This document shows, in pieces, positions 8,991 to 18,697 of a stretch of 44,963 bases of DNA. Both the position numbers and the translations under genes were made by a program. This DNA comes from Acinetobacter sp. ANC 4204 (lineage in GTDB: Bacteria; Pseudomonadota; Gammaproteobacteria; Pseudomonadales; Moraxellaceae), in contig NZ_NEFZ01000014.1 in NCBI RefSeq assembly GCF_002135205.1, positions 1-44,963 of the forward strand, given 5' to 3'. The stretch's first letter is position 1; every line of letters starts with the position of its first letter. The notes under the pieces are model-generated. The model was not told where the DNA came from. It saw nothing but the letters and a program-made list of their open reading frames with translations, and searched no databases.

Positions 8991-10622
8991 TTAGCTGTTC
9001 ACTAAAGGTGTTTCAACTTCGAAGTTGGGCGGAGTAAGTACCGTTTTACGCAGTTCATTTGATAGCTCAGGGTAATCTAAAGTGTAGTGTAAACCACGAG
9101 ATTCTTTGCGTTCCATAGCACAGCGCACGATCATTTCAGAGACTAAAACCAAATTCCGTAGCTCAATTAAGTTCTTACTGACTTGATAATCTTGGTAATA
9201 CTCGGTAATTTCCCGCTTCAACATTTCAATACGGTGGAGTGCGCGTTCAAGACGTTTTGTGGTGCGGACAATGCCGACATAGTTCCACATGGTCTGACGC
9301 AGTTCATCCCAGTTTTGCAAAATCACCACATCTTCATCAGGATTTGTCACTTGGGAATCGTCCCAAGCTGGAGCCGTTGGAGATTGGTAATTTGAATCAA
9401 AACTTTTCTCGATGTGTTCCGCAGCACTCATACCATACACAAAACATTCTAAGAGTGAGTTGCTCGCCATACGGTTAGCGCCATGCAAACCTGTATATGA
9501 TGTTTCACCAATCGCATATAAACCTTGAATGTCAGTTTGACTATGTTCATCAACCACGACACCGCCGCAGGTATAGTGCGCAGCAGGAACTACAGGAATC
9601 ATTTCCTTGGTAATGTCGATGCCAAGTTCGAGCAAACGTGCATACAAGGTCGGAAAGTGTTCTTTAATGAAACTTTCGGGTTTATGACTAATGTCGAGCC
9701 AGACATGACGAATACCTAAGCGTTTGATTTCATAGTCAATGGCACGTGCCACAATGTCGCGGGGTGCAAGTTCAGCGCGCTCATCAAAGCGCAACATAAA
9801 GCGTTCACCATCGGGTAGACGCAGATAAGCACCTTCACCGCGCATCGCTTCAGTAATCAGAAAAGAGCGTGCTTGTGGATGATAAAGGCAGGTTGGGTGG
9901 AATTGGTTAAATTCCATATTGGCCACGCGGCAGCCTGCTCGAAAAGCCATGGCAATACCGTCACCTGTTGCAATGTCAGGGTTTGAAGTATACAGGTAGG
10001 CTTTCATTGCCCCGCCACAGGCTAAAGCAGTGAAAGGTGCTAAAAATGTATGGACTTTTTCAGTCTTTTCATCCAGTACATAAAGACCGAGAGCACGATT
10101 ATTCTGTTCTTCTAAGCCTAATTTTTGAGAGGTGATTAAATCAATCGCAATATAATTTTCAAAAATAGTGATGTTGTCTTTTTCAATTGCACGTTCAACT
10201 AAGGTTGTTGAAATGGCACGGCCTGTAGCATCTGCAGCATGAATAATACGGCGCTGTGAATGCCCACCCTCACGGGTCAGGTGCAATTGTTCTTGATCAT
10301 CAAGCGTAAATTGCACGCCATGTTTCAGCAGAAAATCAACAGAAGGTTTACCACCTTCAACTGTTTGTTTAACGGCATCAACCTCACAAAGATGAGCACC
10401 AGCAATCATGGTGTCATCAATGTGCTGTTCGATAGAATCCGTTTCGTCTAAAACAGCAGCAACGCCACCTTGCGCATAGAAGGTACTTGCATCGGTCAGG
10501 TTTGATTTTGCAAGAACAGCAATATTGAAATGTTGAGGCAACGATAAGGCTAAGCTCAGGCCTGCACCGCCACTTCCCACAATAATCACATCAAAATGAT
10601 GCGTTGTGCTTAAATTAGACAT
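8991..10622 (-). CDS. nadB: NadB, L-aspartate oxidase
   Basis: NadB oxidises L-aspartate to iminoaspartate, the first step of de novo NAD synthesis, using FAD. The 543 residues begin with an FAD Rossmann motif VGSGGAGLS (15-23), and then [12 protein letters not shown]. The substrate-side motif HPTCLYHP and the conserved [15 protein letters not shown] and [15 protein letters not shown] segments of the succinate dehydrogenase/aspartate oxidase family follow. The helical C-terminal domain is complete. The ribosome-binding site is weak. It is divergent from the DegP-type gene across a 226-base intergenic region and monocistronic. Confidence 0.94.
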   Translation of the reverse strand: MSNLSTTHHFDVIIVGSGGAGLSLALSLPQHFNIAVLAKSNLTDASTFYAQGGVAAVLDETDSIEQHIDDTMIAGAHLCEVDAVKQTVEGGKPSVDFLLKHGVQFTLDDQEQLHLTREGGHSQRRIIHAADATGRAISTTLVERAIEKDNITIFENYIAIDLITSQKLGLEEQNNRALGLYVLDEKTEKVHTFLAPFTALACGGAMKAYLYTSNPDIATGDGIAMAFRAGCRVANMEFNQFHPTCLYHPQARSFLITEAMRGEGAYLRLPDGERFMLRFDERAELAPRDIVARAIDYEIKRLGIRHVWLDISHKPESFIKEHFPTLYARLLELGIDITKEMIPVVPAAHYTCGGVVVDEHSQTDIQGLYAIGETSYTGLHGANRMASNSLLECFVYGMSAAEHIEKSFDSNYQSPTAPAWDDSQVTNPDEDVVILQNWDELRQTMWNYVGIVRTTKRLERALHRIEMLKREITEYYQDYQVSKNLIELRNLVLVSEMIVRCAMERKESRGLHYTLDYPELSNELRKTVLTPPNFEVETPLVNS

Positions 10623-10848
10623 GTCCGTCAGCTAATTTGGAAAAAGTTTGCTAATCACAGCGCTTTTTTCACAAAAAGGCAAGGGCAATATCTATTCAAA
10701 TTATGGAAAATATAAATAAAGAACTTGTTTTTTAAGCAAAGTTTAAGCATCTGTTTATACAAACATAATAGAACATATTATTACCCAAGATAGACAAACT
10801 TTATGCTAAAAACGCTAATACATAAATTGATAACAAACACATAGGTCA

Positions 10849-12237
10849 ATGCTTGATATGAAAAGTCGCGCTATACACACTGTTTTTTTTGCTGTTGCAT
10901 GCACAATGGCTGCCGTACAAACACAGGCAGCACCTGTTGATTTCTCAAATTTAGTTGAGCAAGTCAGCCCTGCGGTAGTCAGTGTCAATGTTGTAAAGAA
11001 AATGACTCAAGAAGAGTTAATGCAACAGCAGATACCTGAAATTTTAAAGCGTTTCTTTGGCAATCAAGTCATTATTCCACAGCAGCAAGCACCGCAAGAA
11101 AAAACGGCTTATGGCAGCGCATTTTTTATTAGTAAAGATGGTTACTTGCTGACAAACCACCACGTTGTAGAAGATGCATCGAAAGTCACCATTATGTTTA
11201 ATGACCGCCGTGAACTGGATGCGACCGTGGTGGGTAGCGATGAACGAACCGATGTGGCCTTACTTAAGGTGAATGGCACAAATTTTCCATCACTCCGTGC
11301 CGGTAATGTTGACCAACTGCGTGTAGGCGAACCTGTGCTTGCGATTGGCTCTCCTTTTGGTTTTGATTACTCTGCCTCAGCAGGTATTGTCAGTGCCAAG
11401 ATGCGTAATATGATGGGGGAAACGTCTGTACCCTTTATTCAAACTGATGTAGCTTTAAACCCTGGGAACTCAGGTGGGCCATTGTTTAATCAACAGGGTG
11501 AAGTGGTTGGGGTGAACTCACGTATTTTCAGTGGTACGGGCGGGTATATGGGACTGTCTTTTTCGATTCCTATAGACGTTGCCATGGACATTGCTGACCA
11601 ACTGAAGAAAACAGGTAAAGTCACACGTTCTTATTTAGGTTTCAATTTACAAGATTTAGACCGCAATTTGGCTGAATCTTATAATTTACCGAAACCAGAA
11701 GGTTCACTGATTACCAATGTACAGCCAAATTCACCTGCAGAAAAAGCAGGCTTAAAAGCAGGCGATATTATTTTAAAATTCAATGGAACACCGATTTCAC
11801 GAACATCTGAATTATTGAATTATTTAAACCGTACTATGCCAAATCAAACGGTACAGTTAGAGATTTTACGTGACGATAAAAGGCGCAATATTTCAGCGAC
11901 ACTGACCACTGCACCAGATGATACACCAGCAAAGTCAGATGCAACTGCACAAGCAAAAGGACCTGTTCTAGGTGTGGCGATTCGTAATTTATCGCCAGTT
12001 GAATCATCTCAATTAAAGCTAAAAGGTGGTGTTCTCATTCAAGAAGTGAAGCGTGGTGGAGCAGCTGCACAGGCAGGTATGACCGCTGGAGATGTCGTCA
12101 CTCGTATTAATAACAAGTTGATTACTGATACCAATGATTTTGTTCAGGCTGTATCTGATTTGAAAAAAGGTCAGGTTGCTCGGGTTGGAATCATTCGACA
12201 AGGTACACCAGCCATCTTGGGTATGCGTATCCAATAA
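10849..12237 (+). CDS. degP: DegP/MucD-type periplasmic serine protease
   Basis: This HtrA-family protease/chaperone degrades misfolded envelope proteins. The 462 residues carry a signal peptide ending near A27-A28 (QTQA-AP), then a trypsin-like domain with H105, D135 and S208 (GNSGG), and two PDZ domains at about 240-330 and 365-455. A second ATG nine bases downstream (MKSRAIH) could be the real start, because the AGG upstream is very close to the first. Two PDZ domains rule out DegS, while DegQ and MucD remain possible names. I looked for a sigma-E promoter in the upstream region and found no convincing match. Confidence 0.9.
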   Translation: MLDMKSRAIHTVFFAVACTMAAVQTQAAPVDFSNLVEQVSPAVVSVNVVKKMTQEELMQQQIPEILKRFFGNQVIIPQQQAPQEKTAYGSAFFISKDGYLLTNHHVVEDASKVTIMFNDRRELDATVVGSDERTDVALLKVNGTNFPSLRAGNVDQLRVGEPVLAIGSPFGFDYSASAGIVSAKMRNMMGETSVPFIQTDVALNPGNSGGPLFNQQGEVVGVNSRIFSGTGGYMGLSFSIPIDVAMDIADQLKKTGKVTRSYLGFNLQDLDRNLAESYNLPKPEGSLITNVQPNSPAEKAGLKAGDIILKFNGTPISRTSELLNYLNRTMPNQTVQLEILRDDKRRNISATLTTAPDDTPAKSDATAQAKGPVLGVAIRNLSPVESSQLKLKGGVLIQEVKRGGAAAQAGMTAGDVVTRINNKLITDTNDFVQAVSDLKKGQVARVGIIRQGTPAILGMRIQ

Positions 12238-12250
12238 ATAAGTGTAAAAA

Positions 12251-12272
12251 CCACTCGTAAGAGTGGTTTTTT
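12251..12272 (+). terminator. Intrinsic terminator after the DegP-type gene
   Basis: CCACTC and GAGTGG arms with a GTAA loop are followed by six T residues. It lies 13 bases after the protease stop codon and separates that gene from the next thioesterase. Confidence 0.85.
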
Positions 12273-12352
12273 ATTTTTTGCAATTTGATGCTGTCTTTGA
12301 TTGGCGTACACTGCGACATTCTTCGGGGAAATGGGGATTAGATAGAGTTCTT

Positions 12353-12847
12353 ATGAGTAGTATTTTTGATTTAAATCTTCAGGTACAAGCAGAACATATC
12401 GACCAGTTGGGCCATGTGAATAATGTGGTTTATATGCATTGGATGCAGGATGTTGCAACAGCACATATTGATGCTTTGGGTTTGGGCTTAAAAGAGTATA
12501 TTGAATTAAAACATGCCATGGTTGCGGTTGAGCATCATGTGCAGTACCGAAAAGCTGCATTTGAAGCGGATGAAATCATCTTACGAACATGGTTTGACGA
12601 TATAAACGCTTTATATTCATCACGCCAGTATGTGTTTTATAGACCTAAAGACAATAGTATTTTATTTGTTGCACAAACCAAGTGGGCATGTGTTGAAATT
12701 GAAACGGGACGCCCGAAACGAATGTCACCCGGTTTTACCCAAGCTTACCAACCGCTTGCAAAAGATGTGAATGCCCTAGATTTTTCAATGGATTATTCAA
12801 AAAGCTCAGTACGAAGCGAAAAACGTAAAAAAGCGTCTGAGTTGTGA
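12353..12847 (+). CDS. 4HBT (YbgC/FadM-like) acyl-CoA thioesterase
   Basis: This hotdog thioesterase has 164 residues. The segment DQLGHVNNVVYMHWMQD is the 4HBT active-site signature, with the catalytic acid and N-N-Y pattern of the YbgC/FadM group. I use the ATG at 12353. The open frame extends back to 12263, but that would start inside the terminator of the preceding gene and add residues unlike the family. The C-terminus is basic (KSSVRSEKRKKASEL). It lies 126 bases before lepA, which has its own promoter-like sequence. Confidence 0.8.
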   Translation: MSSIFDLNLQVQAEHIDQLGHVNNVVYMHWMQDVATAHIDALGLGLKEYIELKHAMVAVEHHVQYRKAAFEADEIILRTWFDDINALYSSRQYVFYRPKDNSILFVAQTKWACVEIETGRPKRMSPGFTQAYQPLAKDVNALDFSMDYSKSSVRSEKRKKASEL

Positions 12848-12887
12848 GAAGGAAGCGTATTATTATGGATACTTTGAAAAAACCATC

Positions 12888-12896
12888 TGCTATAAT
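12888..12896 (+). promoter_or_regulatory. Extended -10 promoter for lepA operon
   Basis: TGCTATAAT is a perfect extended -10 element (TGn plus TATAAT). There is no clear -35 at 17 bases, as is common with extended -10 promoters. It would give a leader of about 70 bases before lepA. Within the leader, GTTATGCA (12922-12929) can pair with TGCATAAC (12942-12949). Confidence 0.55.
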
Positions 12897-12973
12897 CTTT
12901 CGCAATTTCTATTCGGCTTTTGTTATGCATCGAAATTTGTCTGCATAACGCTTCATTTTGTTCAAGGTAGCCC

Positions 12974-14791
12974 ATGGCGCAAGCTAAAAAATCTGTTGAT
13001 ATTAAAAATATCCGTAACTTCTCGATTATTGCGCATATCGACCACGGTAAGTCGACGCTTGCCGATCGTTTTATTCAGACCTGTGGTGGTTTGCAAGATC
13101 GTGAAATGCAAGCACAAGTACTAGACTCCATGGAGCTTGAGCGTGAGCGCGGTATTACTATTAAGGCTGCGTCGGTTACTTTGTATTATACCCATCCAAA
13201 TGGGCAAGAGTATCAATTGAACTTTATTGATACCCCGGGGCACGTTGACTTTTCATATGAAGTATCACGCTCACTAGCGGCCTGTGAAGGTGCATTGTTG
13301 GTTGTAGATGCGGCGCAAGGCGTGGAAGCACAGTCGGTTGCGAACTGTTATACCGCTATTGAACAAGGTCTTGAGGTTCTTCCAGTCCTCAACAAAATTG
13401 ATTTGCCACAGGCTGAGCCTGAACGTGTGATTCAAGAAATTGAAGACATTATTGGTATTGAAGCGACGGAAGCGCCAACCTGTTCGGCGAAAACAGGGCT
13501 TGGGATTGATAGCGTTTTAGAAACATTAGTCAATGTCATTCCTGCACCAGTAGGTGATCGTGATGCGCCATTACAAGCTTTAATTATCGACTCTTGGTTT
13601 GATAACTATTTGGGCGTGGTTTCTTTGGTGCGTGTGAAAGAAGGTCGTGTGCGTAAGGGCGACAAGATGTTGATGAAATCAACAGGTCAAACGCACATTA
13701 TTACTTCTGTGGGTATTTTCAATCCTAAGCATACTGAAACAGACATCCTTGAAGCAGGTGAAGTTGGTTTCGTTATTGCAGGGATTAAAGACATTTTTGG
13801 TGCGCCAGTGGGTGATACGATTACCCTTGCAAGCACACCAGAAGTTAAAACTTTGCCAGGCTTTAAAAAAGTAAAGCCACAGGTGTATGCAGGTTTGTTC
13901 CCGATTGATTCAAGTGAATTTGAACCATTTCGTGAAGCTTTGCATAAACTCCAGATCAATGATTCTGCGTTATTCTTTGAACCTGAAAGCTCAGATGCTT
14001 TAGGTTTTGGCTTCCGTTGTGGCTTCTTAGGCATGCTACACATGGAAATCGTACAAGAGCGTTTAGAGCGTGAGTATGATTTAGACCTCATTTCATCTGC
14101 ACCGACAGTGATTTACGAAGCGGTGATGAAGAATGGTGAAACGATTTATATCGACAGCCCATCAAAAATGCCAGATGGTTCAACAGTCGAAGATCTACGC
14201 GAGCCGATTGCCGAGTGCCATATCCTTGTACCGCAAGAGTATTTGGGTAATGTCATGACTTTGTGTGTGGAGCGCCGTGGTGTGCAAAAAGACATGAAAT
14301 TTATGGCGAACCAAGTTTCGATTACCTTTGAAATTCCAATGGCCGAAGTGGTGATGGACTTCTTTGATAAATTGAAGTCGTGTTCACGTGGTTTTGCATC
14401 CTTAGATTATAATTTTGTCCGTTTTGAAAGTTCATCATTGGTCAAAGTCGATGTTCTAATCAACGGTGAAAAAGTTGATGCCTTAGCCATGATTTGTCAC
14501 CGTCAAGATGCGCGTCACCGTGGTATCGCACTGGTTGAAAAAATGAAAGATTTGATTCCACGTCAAATGTTTGATGTGGCGATTCAAGCTGCAATTGGTG
14601 CACAAATTATTGCTCGTTCCACTGTAAAAGCGATGCGTAAAAACGTCTTGGCTAAATGTTATGGTGGCGATGTTTCTCGTAAGAAGAAACTTCTCTCGAA
14701 GCAAAAAGAAGGTAAGAAACGTATGAAGCAAGTGGGAAGTGTAGAAATTCCACAAGAAGCGTTCTTGGCTGTGTTGAAAGTAGAAAGATAA
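12974..14791 (+). CDS. lepA: LepA (EF4), translational GTPase
   Basis: LepA is a ribosome-associated GTPase that aids translation under stress and 30S assembly. The 605 residues have the G1 motif AHIDHGKS (20-27), G2 RGITIKA, G3 DTPGHVDF, G4 NKID, and EF-G-like domains. They end in the LepA-specific C-terminal domain rich in lysine and arginine ([19 protein letters not shown]). Length is normal. AAGGT precedes the ATG. It opens a same-strand cluster that runs through miaE, with lepB 20 bases downstream. Confidence 0.97.
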   Translation: MAQAKKSVDIKNIRNFSIIAHIDHGKSTLADRFIQTCGGLQDREMQAQVLDSMELERERGITIKAASVTLYYTHPNGQEYQLNFIDTPGHVDFSYEVSRSLAACEGALLVVDAAQGVEAQSVANCYTAIEQGLEVLPVLNKIDLPQAEPERVIQEIEDIIGIEATEAPTCSAKTGLGIDSVLETLVNVIPAPVGDRDAPLQALIIDSWFDNYLGVVSLVRVKEGRVRKGDKMLMKSTGQTHIITSVGIFNPKHTETDILEAGEVGFVIAGIKDIFGAPVGDTITLASTPEVKTLPGFKKVKPQVYAGLFPIDSSEFEPFREALHKLQINDSALFFEPESSDALGFGFRCGFLGMLHMEIVQERLEREYDLDLISSAPTVIYEAVMKNGETIYIDSPSKMPDGSTVEDLREPIAECHILVPQEYLGNVMTLCVERRGVQKDMKFMANQVSITFEIPMAEVVMDFFDKLKSCSRGFASLDYNFVRFESSSLVKVDVLINGEKVDALAMICHRQDARHRGIALVEKMKDLIPRQMFDVAIQAAIGAQIIARSTVKAMRKNVLAKCYGGDVSRKKKLLSKQKEGKKRMKQVGSVEIPQEAFLAVLKVER

Positions 14792-14811
14792 TAAGGTAGG
14801 ACGATAAGCCC

Positions 14812-15639
14812 ATGGATTTTGATTTTAATTTAATACTTGTTCCTGTCACGCTCATATTCTTTTTGGTGTGGTTGCTTGATAAGTTTGTATTCAAGCAGCG
14901 AGCGACAAAAGGCAAGGGGAATGAAAATTTTGTCATTACTTGGGCTTATGATTTTTGGCCAGTCCTCGCAATCGTTCTATGCTTACGTTCATTCTTTTAT
15001 GAACCTTTTAACATTCCTTCAGATTCAATGGTGCCGACATTAGAGACAGGTGATTTCATTTTGGTCAACAAATTTGACTATGGTGTGCGCCTTCCAATTG
15101 TGAATAAAAAAGTGATTGATGTTGGGGAGCCTGAGCGTGGGGATGTAATTGTATTCCGTTATCCACCTCAACCAACAATCAGCTATATTAAACGTGTAGT
15201 GGGTATTCCAGGGGACCATATTGTTTTTGATCATGGGCAATTAAGTATTAATGGTCAAAAAGTGGCTAAGGTTCCTGTCCAGTTTAGTCGTGAAAAAGAC
15301 AGTTTGGACACACCAACCTCTATTTATCACAAAGAAACGATTGGCAAGCATACCTTTACCATGCGTGAGTTAGAAGGGGTGAATGTTGCACGACAAGCAC
15401 CATATATTAACTTTGTAGAAAATGGTAAATACTCTGCTGAAAATGGTTTATATTGGGAAGTGAAAGTAAAAGAAGGTGAGTACTTTGCGATGGGGGATAA
15501 TCGTGATCAAAGTGCTGACAGCCGCTTTTGGGGGATGGTTCCTGAACAGAACCTGACAGGTCGTGCATTCTACATTTGGATGCATAAGGAACCTGGCTTT
15601 AAGCTACCGTCATTTAACCGTAACGGTAGCATTGACTAG
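14812..15639 (+). CDS. lepB: Signal peptidase I (leader peptidase)
   Basis: LepB removes Sec and Tat signal peptides on the outer face of the inner membrane. The 275 residues have two N-terminal transmembrane segments (about 6-24 and 48-63). The catalytic serine is S72 in PSDSMVPTL and the general-base lysine is K127 in YIKRVVG. The spacing of 55 residues equals that of the E. coli S90/K145 pair. The GDNRDQSADSRFWG box near the C-terminus is present. The lepA-lepB pairing is conserved in gammaproteobacteria. Confidence 0.96.
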   Translation: MDFDFNLILVPVTLIFFLVWLLDKFVFKQRATKGKGNENFVITWAYDFWPVLAIVLCLRSFFYEPFNIPSDSMVPTLETGDFILVNKFDYGVRLPIVNKKVIDVGEPERGDVIVFRYPPQPTISYIKRVVGIPGDHIVFDHGQLSINGQKVAKVPVQFSREKDSLDTPTSIYHKETIGKHTFTMRELEGVNVARQAPYINFVENGKYSAENGLYWEVKVKEGEYFAMGDNRDQSADSRFWGMVPEQNLTGRAFYIWMHKEPGFKLPSFNRNGSID

Positions 15640-15663
15640 TATATCGTTTCGGAAAAATAAAAA

Positions 15664-16038
15664 ATGCGTAAGAATCAACAAGGGGCATCTTATATCGCCA
15701 TTTTATTTGCAATCATGGGGTTTGCATTTATGGCGAAAGTGGCGATTGCGGTATGGGCTCCATATTTTGATGATCGGATGATCAATAGCCAAATTGAGGA
15801 ACTATTTCAAAATAGTCCGAAAAATATGCAGCCAGCCGAGTTTGAAAAGCAACTTTCAAAACGTCTGGAAATGAATAACATTCGAGATGTAAAAATTAAA
15901 GAGATTATGCAGGTCACCAATACCGAAGGGTTGCAGGTGAAAAAGGAGTATGAAGTAAGAAAACCCTTCTTGCTGAATATAGATTTGGTATTAAAGTTCG
16001 AGAAAAGTTTTGATCAAAGCTCAGTCCAAGCTAAGTGA
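15664..16038 (+). CDS. DUF4845 single-pass membrane protein
   Basis: This is a 124-residue protein with a pilin-like N-terminus (MRKNQQGASYIAILFAIMGFAF), which gives one membrane segment, and a soluble tail of about 90 residues. Its place between lepB and rnc matches the DUF4845 family, which occupies this slot in many gammaproteobacteria. No function is established. Its last 29 bases overlap the start of rnc. The resemblance to a type IV pilin N-terminus is only superficial because there is no prepilin cleavage site. Confidence 0.85.
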   Translation: MRKNQQGASYIAILFAIMGFAFMAKVAIAVWAPYFDDRMINSQIEELFQNSPKNMQPAEFEKQLSKRLEMNNIRDVKIKEIMQVTNTEGLQVKKEYEVRKPFLLNIDLVLKFEKSFDQSSVQAK

Positions 16039-16702
16039 AGCCCGCTTAGCGAGCCGTATCGGTTATCAGTTTAAACAACCTGAATTACTTCAGCTTGCAC
16101 TGACCCACCGATCGGTGAGCCACAAATACAACTATGAGCGCCTAGAGTTTCTAGGCGATTCTTTGTTAGGGATGATTATTGCAAATTATCTTTATAAAGC
16201 TTACCCAACTGAAAATGAAGGACGCTTAACGCGTATGCGTGCGACTTTGGTACGTCAGGAAGCTTTAGGTAAAATTGCAAATGATTTAAAACTCAGCCAG
16301 TCGCTCATTTTAAGCACTGGTGAGTTAAAATCAGGTGGACATCATCGTGAGTCCATTCTTGCGGATACGGTTGAGTCGATTATTGGTGCAATCTATGTGG
16401 ATTGTAGTGATTTAACGGTATTAGAGCCGATTGTGCTAAAATGGTATGAGCCATATTTAGACCATATCGAGCCGACCGATCAACTTAAAGATCCAAAATC
16501 ACGTTTACAAGAATATCTACAGGCACGAAAAAAAGCTCTCCCAGTTTATGATGTGGTCGATATTCAAGGTGATGCACCGAATCAACATTTCAAAGTGGAA
16601 TGTAAAGTCGATGGATTGCCTGTTGTAAAAGGTGAAGGTACAAGTCGTCGCTTTGCTGAACAAGCTGCAGCGGCAGATATTTTAAAACTATTGGAGCAGT
16701 AA
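16010..16702 (+). CDS. rnc: RNase III
   Basis: RNase III cleaves double-stranded RNA, including the 16S and 23S rRNA precursors. The 230 residues contain the family signature ERLEFLGDS (43-51), the second acidic cluster ADTVESIIGAIYVD, and a C-terminal double-stranded-RNA-binding domain (about 155-228, ending RRFAEQAAAADILKLLEQ). The chosen start is a TTG at 16010 inside the end of the DUF4845 gene, with GAGAA upstream. No ATG lies between it and the conserved region at a useful place. The overlap suggests translational coupling. Confidence 0.94.
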   Translation: MIKAQSKLSEARLASRIGYQFKQPELLQLALTHRSVSHKYNYERLEFLGDSLLGMIIANYLYKAYPTENEGRLTRMRATLVRQEALGKIANDLKLSQSLILSTGELKSGGHHRESILADTVESIIGAIYVDCSDLTVLEPIVLKWYEPYLDHIEPTDQLKDPKSRLQEYLQARKKALPVYDVVDIQGDAPNQHFKVECKVDGLPVVKGEGTSRRFAEQAAAADILKLLEQ

Positions 16703-16708
16703 TCTGCC

Positions 16709-17737
16709 ATGTCAAATTCTTCCGATCACATTGATGCTGATCACGAGTCGCAAAGCGACAGTAATGATTTAATTAGCCAGTTTTTTAGTGCACAAGGTAC
16801 CGAAATTCCTTCAGATTTTCGTAGTGGCTTTGTCGCAATTGTTGGTCGTCCAAACGTAGGGAAATCTACGTTGATGAACCATTTGTTGGGTCAGAAATTA
16901 TCAATTACTTCCCGTAAACCACAAACTACACGTCATAAGATTGTGGGTATTGATTCGCGCTCAAAATCTCAAGCAGTGTTTGTGGATACGCCAGGGATGC
17001 ATAAGAAAGAAGTTCGCGCCATCAATAAAATGATGAACCGTGCTGCATCTTCTGCATTGCGTGATGTTAACTTGGTATTGTTTGTTTTGGATGCAGACAA
17101 GTGGACTCAAAACGATGAACTAGTTTTGGAAAAACTTAAAACCGCAGATATGCCTGTCATTTTAGTGATCAATAAAATTGATACACTTGAAAATAAAAAT
17201 CATGCATTACCTTTGATTCAAGAGCGCGCAAAACTGATGAATTTTGCGGAAATTGTTCCTGTTTCTGCTCTTCGTGGTGCAAACTTAGATCATTTGCGCG
17301 ATACGATTGAAAAATATTTACCCTTCCAACCACCATTATATTCATTAGATCAATTAACCGATCGTTCTGAGCGTTTCTTAGCATCGGAAATTATCCGTGA
17401 AAAGATTATGCGTCAGTTGGGTGAAGAACTACCTTATGATTTAACTGTACAAATTGAGTCGTTTAAGACGGAAGAGGCGACAGTGAATGAAAAAACAGGT
17501 CGTCCAAAACCAGCATGTACTTATATTGATGCAACGATTTTTGTCGATCGCCCAGGTCAAAAAGCCATTGTGATTGGTGAAAAAGGCAGTAAGCTGAAGA
17601 AAATTGGGATGGATGCTCGTGTTGACATGGAAAAAATGTTTGAGCAGAAGATCATGCTGACACTTTGGGTGAAGGTTAAAGGCGGCTGGTCTGATGATGA
17701 GCGTGCATTAAAAAGCTTAGGTTATAGTGATATCTAA
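16709..17737 (+). CDS. era: Era, 16S rRNA-binding GTPase
   Basis: Era binds the 3' end of 16S rRNA and is needed for 30S maturation. The 342 residues show GRPNVGKS (46-53), DTPGMH, NKID, and a C-terminal KH domain with the VIGEKGSKLKKIG motif. It is about 40 residues longer than the E. coli protein because of an acidic, serine-rich N-terminal extension (residues 1-35) that precedes the GTPase fold. The rnc-era pair, six bases apart, is the classical arrangement. Confidence 0.96.
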   Translation: MSNSSDHIDADHESQSDSNDLISQFFSAQGTEIPSDFRSGFVAIVGRPNVGKSTLMNHLLGQKLSITSRKPQTTRHKIVGIDSRSKSQAVFVDTPGMHKKEVRAINKMMNRAASSALRDVNLVLFVLDADKWTQNDELVLEKLKTADMPVILVINKIDTLENKNHALPLIQERAKLMNFAEIVPVSALRGANLDHLRDTIEKYLPFQPPLYSLDQLTDRSERFLASEIIREKIMRQLGEELPYDLTVQIESFKTEEATVNEKTGRPKPACTYIDATIFVDRPGQKAIVIGEKGSKLKKIGMDARVDMEKMFEQKIMLTLWVKVKGGWSDDERALKSLGYSDI

Positions 17738-17771
17738 GTTAAAGTAAAACGAATTTTATAGGAATGGTGTT

Positions 17772-17963
17772 ATGGTCAAAGTGTTTGCGGTAATCGCTTG
17801 TATGTTATTTTTGCAAGGGTGTATCCACAAAATCGTCACCGTTCCTGTAAAGATCGCTTATAAAACCACTAAAGGCGTGGTAAAAGGAACTGCAGCAGTG
17901 GTTGGAGCTGTTATCCCAGATGGGGATGATGAAGACAGTGAAAAGAAAGATAAAAAAGATTAG
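17772..17963 (+). CDS. Small lipoprotein (NF038104-like)
   Basis: This is a 63-residue protein with a type II signal peptide. The lipobox LQGC makes C17 the lipidated residue. After that come a short hydrophobic/basic stretch (VKGTAAVVGAVIP) and an acidic-then-lysine tail (DGDDEDSEKKDKKD). It matches my memory of the small NF038104 lipoprotein family of Acinetobacter. No function is known. AGGAA lies upstream of the ATG and recO follows ten bases later, so it is likely read with the era-recO transcript. Confidence 0.8.
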   Translation: MVKVFAVIACMLFLQGCIHKIVTVPVKIAYKTTKGVVKGTAAVVGAVIPDGDDEDSEKKDKKD

Positions 17964-17973
17964 TTAATTTCTC

Positions 17974-18684
17974 ATGCGCAATGAAGTACTGCATGGTTAC
18001 TTAATTCACCATAGAAAATACCGTGAACGTAGTCATATTGTGCATTTATTTACCCAAGAGCATGGGCGGGTTGATGGTATTTTAAGACAAACCCCGCCGC
18101 CGCAATACCAACCGATCTGTCTGCAGGCTTCGGGTAAATCTGAGCTCAAAAATTTTACAAAACTTGAAATTGTGAATCAGCCGATTTTTTTCTTTGGAGA
18201 TGCTTTTTTTTCAGGTTTTTATCTCAATGAAATTCTACTCAGGCTCTGTCCACTTGAAGTTCAAATGGAGCAAAGCTTTGCTCAATATGCACATACGCTA
18301 ACACAGTTACAGCAATTGACGCAGCAAGCCAATCCCAATCAATTTTTAAAACAAATTCTAAGGCAGTTTGAGCACGAACTGCTGGAAGATTTGGGCTATG
18401 CTTTAGATTTTTCGACCGATGCCAATCAACTCGAAATACAAGCCTCGCTTAACTATATTTTTCAGTTGAATGAAGGCTTTATTCCTACTGCGCAAGCCTC
18501 GCGAGCGACCTTAAATGGACAGCAAATTTTAAGCATGTGCCAATATGAAAAGGGTAGGGATTTTGGTTTGGAACAGTTACAATTACTGACCAAGTTGTAT
18601 CGACAAATGATTAGCTCGTTGTTAGGCGATCGTCCCTTAAAAAGTCGTCAGTTGTGGATTCAGAACACTCAAACTCAATCGTAA
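17974..18684 (+). CDS. recO: RecO, recombination mediator
   Basis: RecO helps load RecA onto SSB-coated single-stranded DNA in the RecFOR pathway. The 236 residues have the N-terminal OB-fold pattern LHGYLIHHRKYRERSHIVHLF with TQEHGRVDGILRQ, then a helical C-terminal region. There is no four-cysteine zinc finger, as is usual in gammaproteobacteria. It sits between the small lipoprotein and pdxJ, and the era-recO-pdxJ order is widely conserved. Confidence 0.92.
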   Translation: MRNEVLHGYLIHHRKYRERSHIVHLFTQEHGRVDGILRQTPPPQYQPICLQASGKSELKNFTKLEIVNQPIFFFGDAFFSGFYLNEILLRLCPLEVQMEQSFAQYAHTLTQLQQLTQQANPNQFLKQILRQFEHELLEDLGYALDFSTDANQLEIQASLNYIFQLNEGFIPTAQASRATLNGQQILSMCQYEKGRDFGLEQLQLLTKLYRQMISSLLGDRPLKSRQLWIQNTQTQS

Positions 18685-18697
18685 TTAGGAAATGAAT

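Noticed and set aside
10623..10848. GAACTT near 10720 as a sigma-E promoter for the DegP-type gene
   Set aside because: No TCTGA-like -10 occurs at the required 16-17 bases. The match to GAACTT alone is not meaningful in this AT-rich DNA.
13687..14091. 134-codon minus-strand open frame inside lepA
   Set aside because: It lies wholly opposite conserved lepA codons and its product is Ser/Pro/Lys-rich in the way mirror frames are.
15664..15730. Type IV pilin identity for the DUF4845 protein
   Set aside because: The N-terminus is hydrophobic like a pilin, but there is no prepilin cleavage motif with the key glutamate, and the genomic slot is the standard one for DUF4845.
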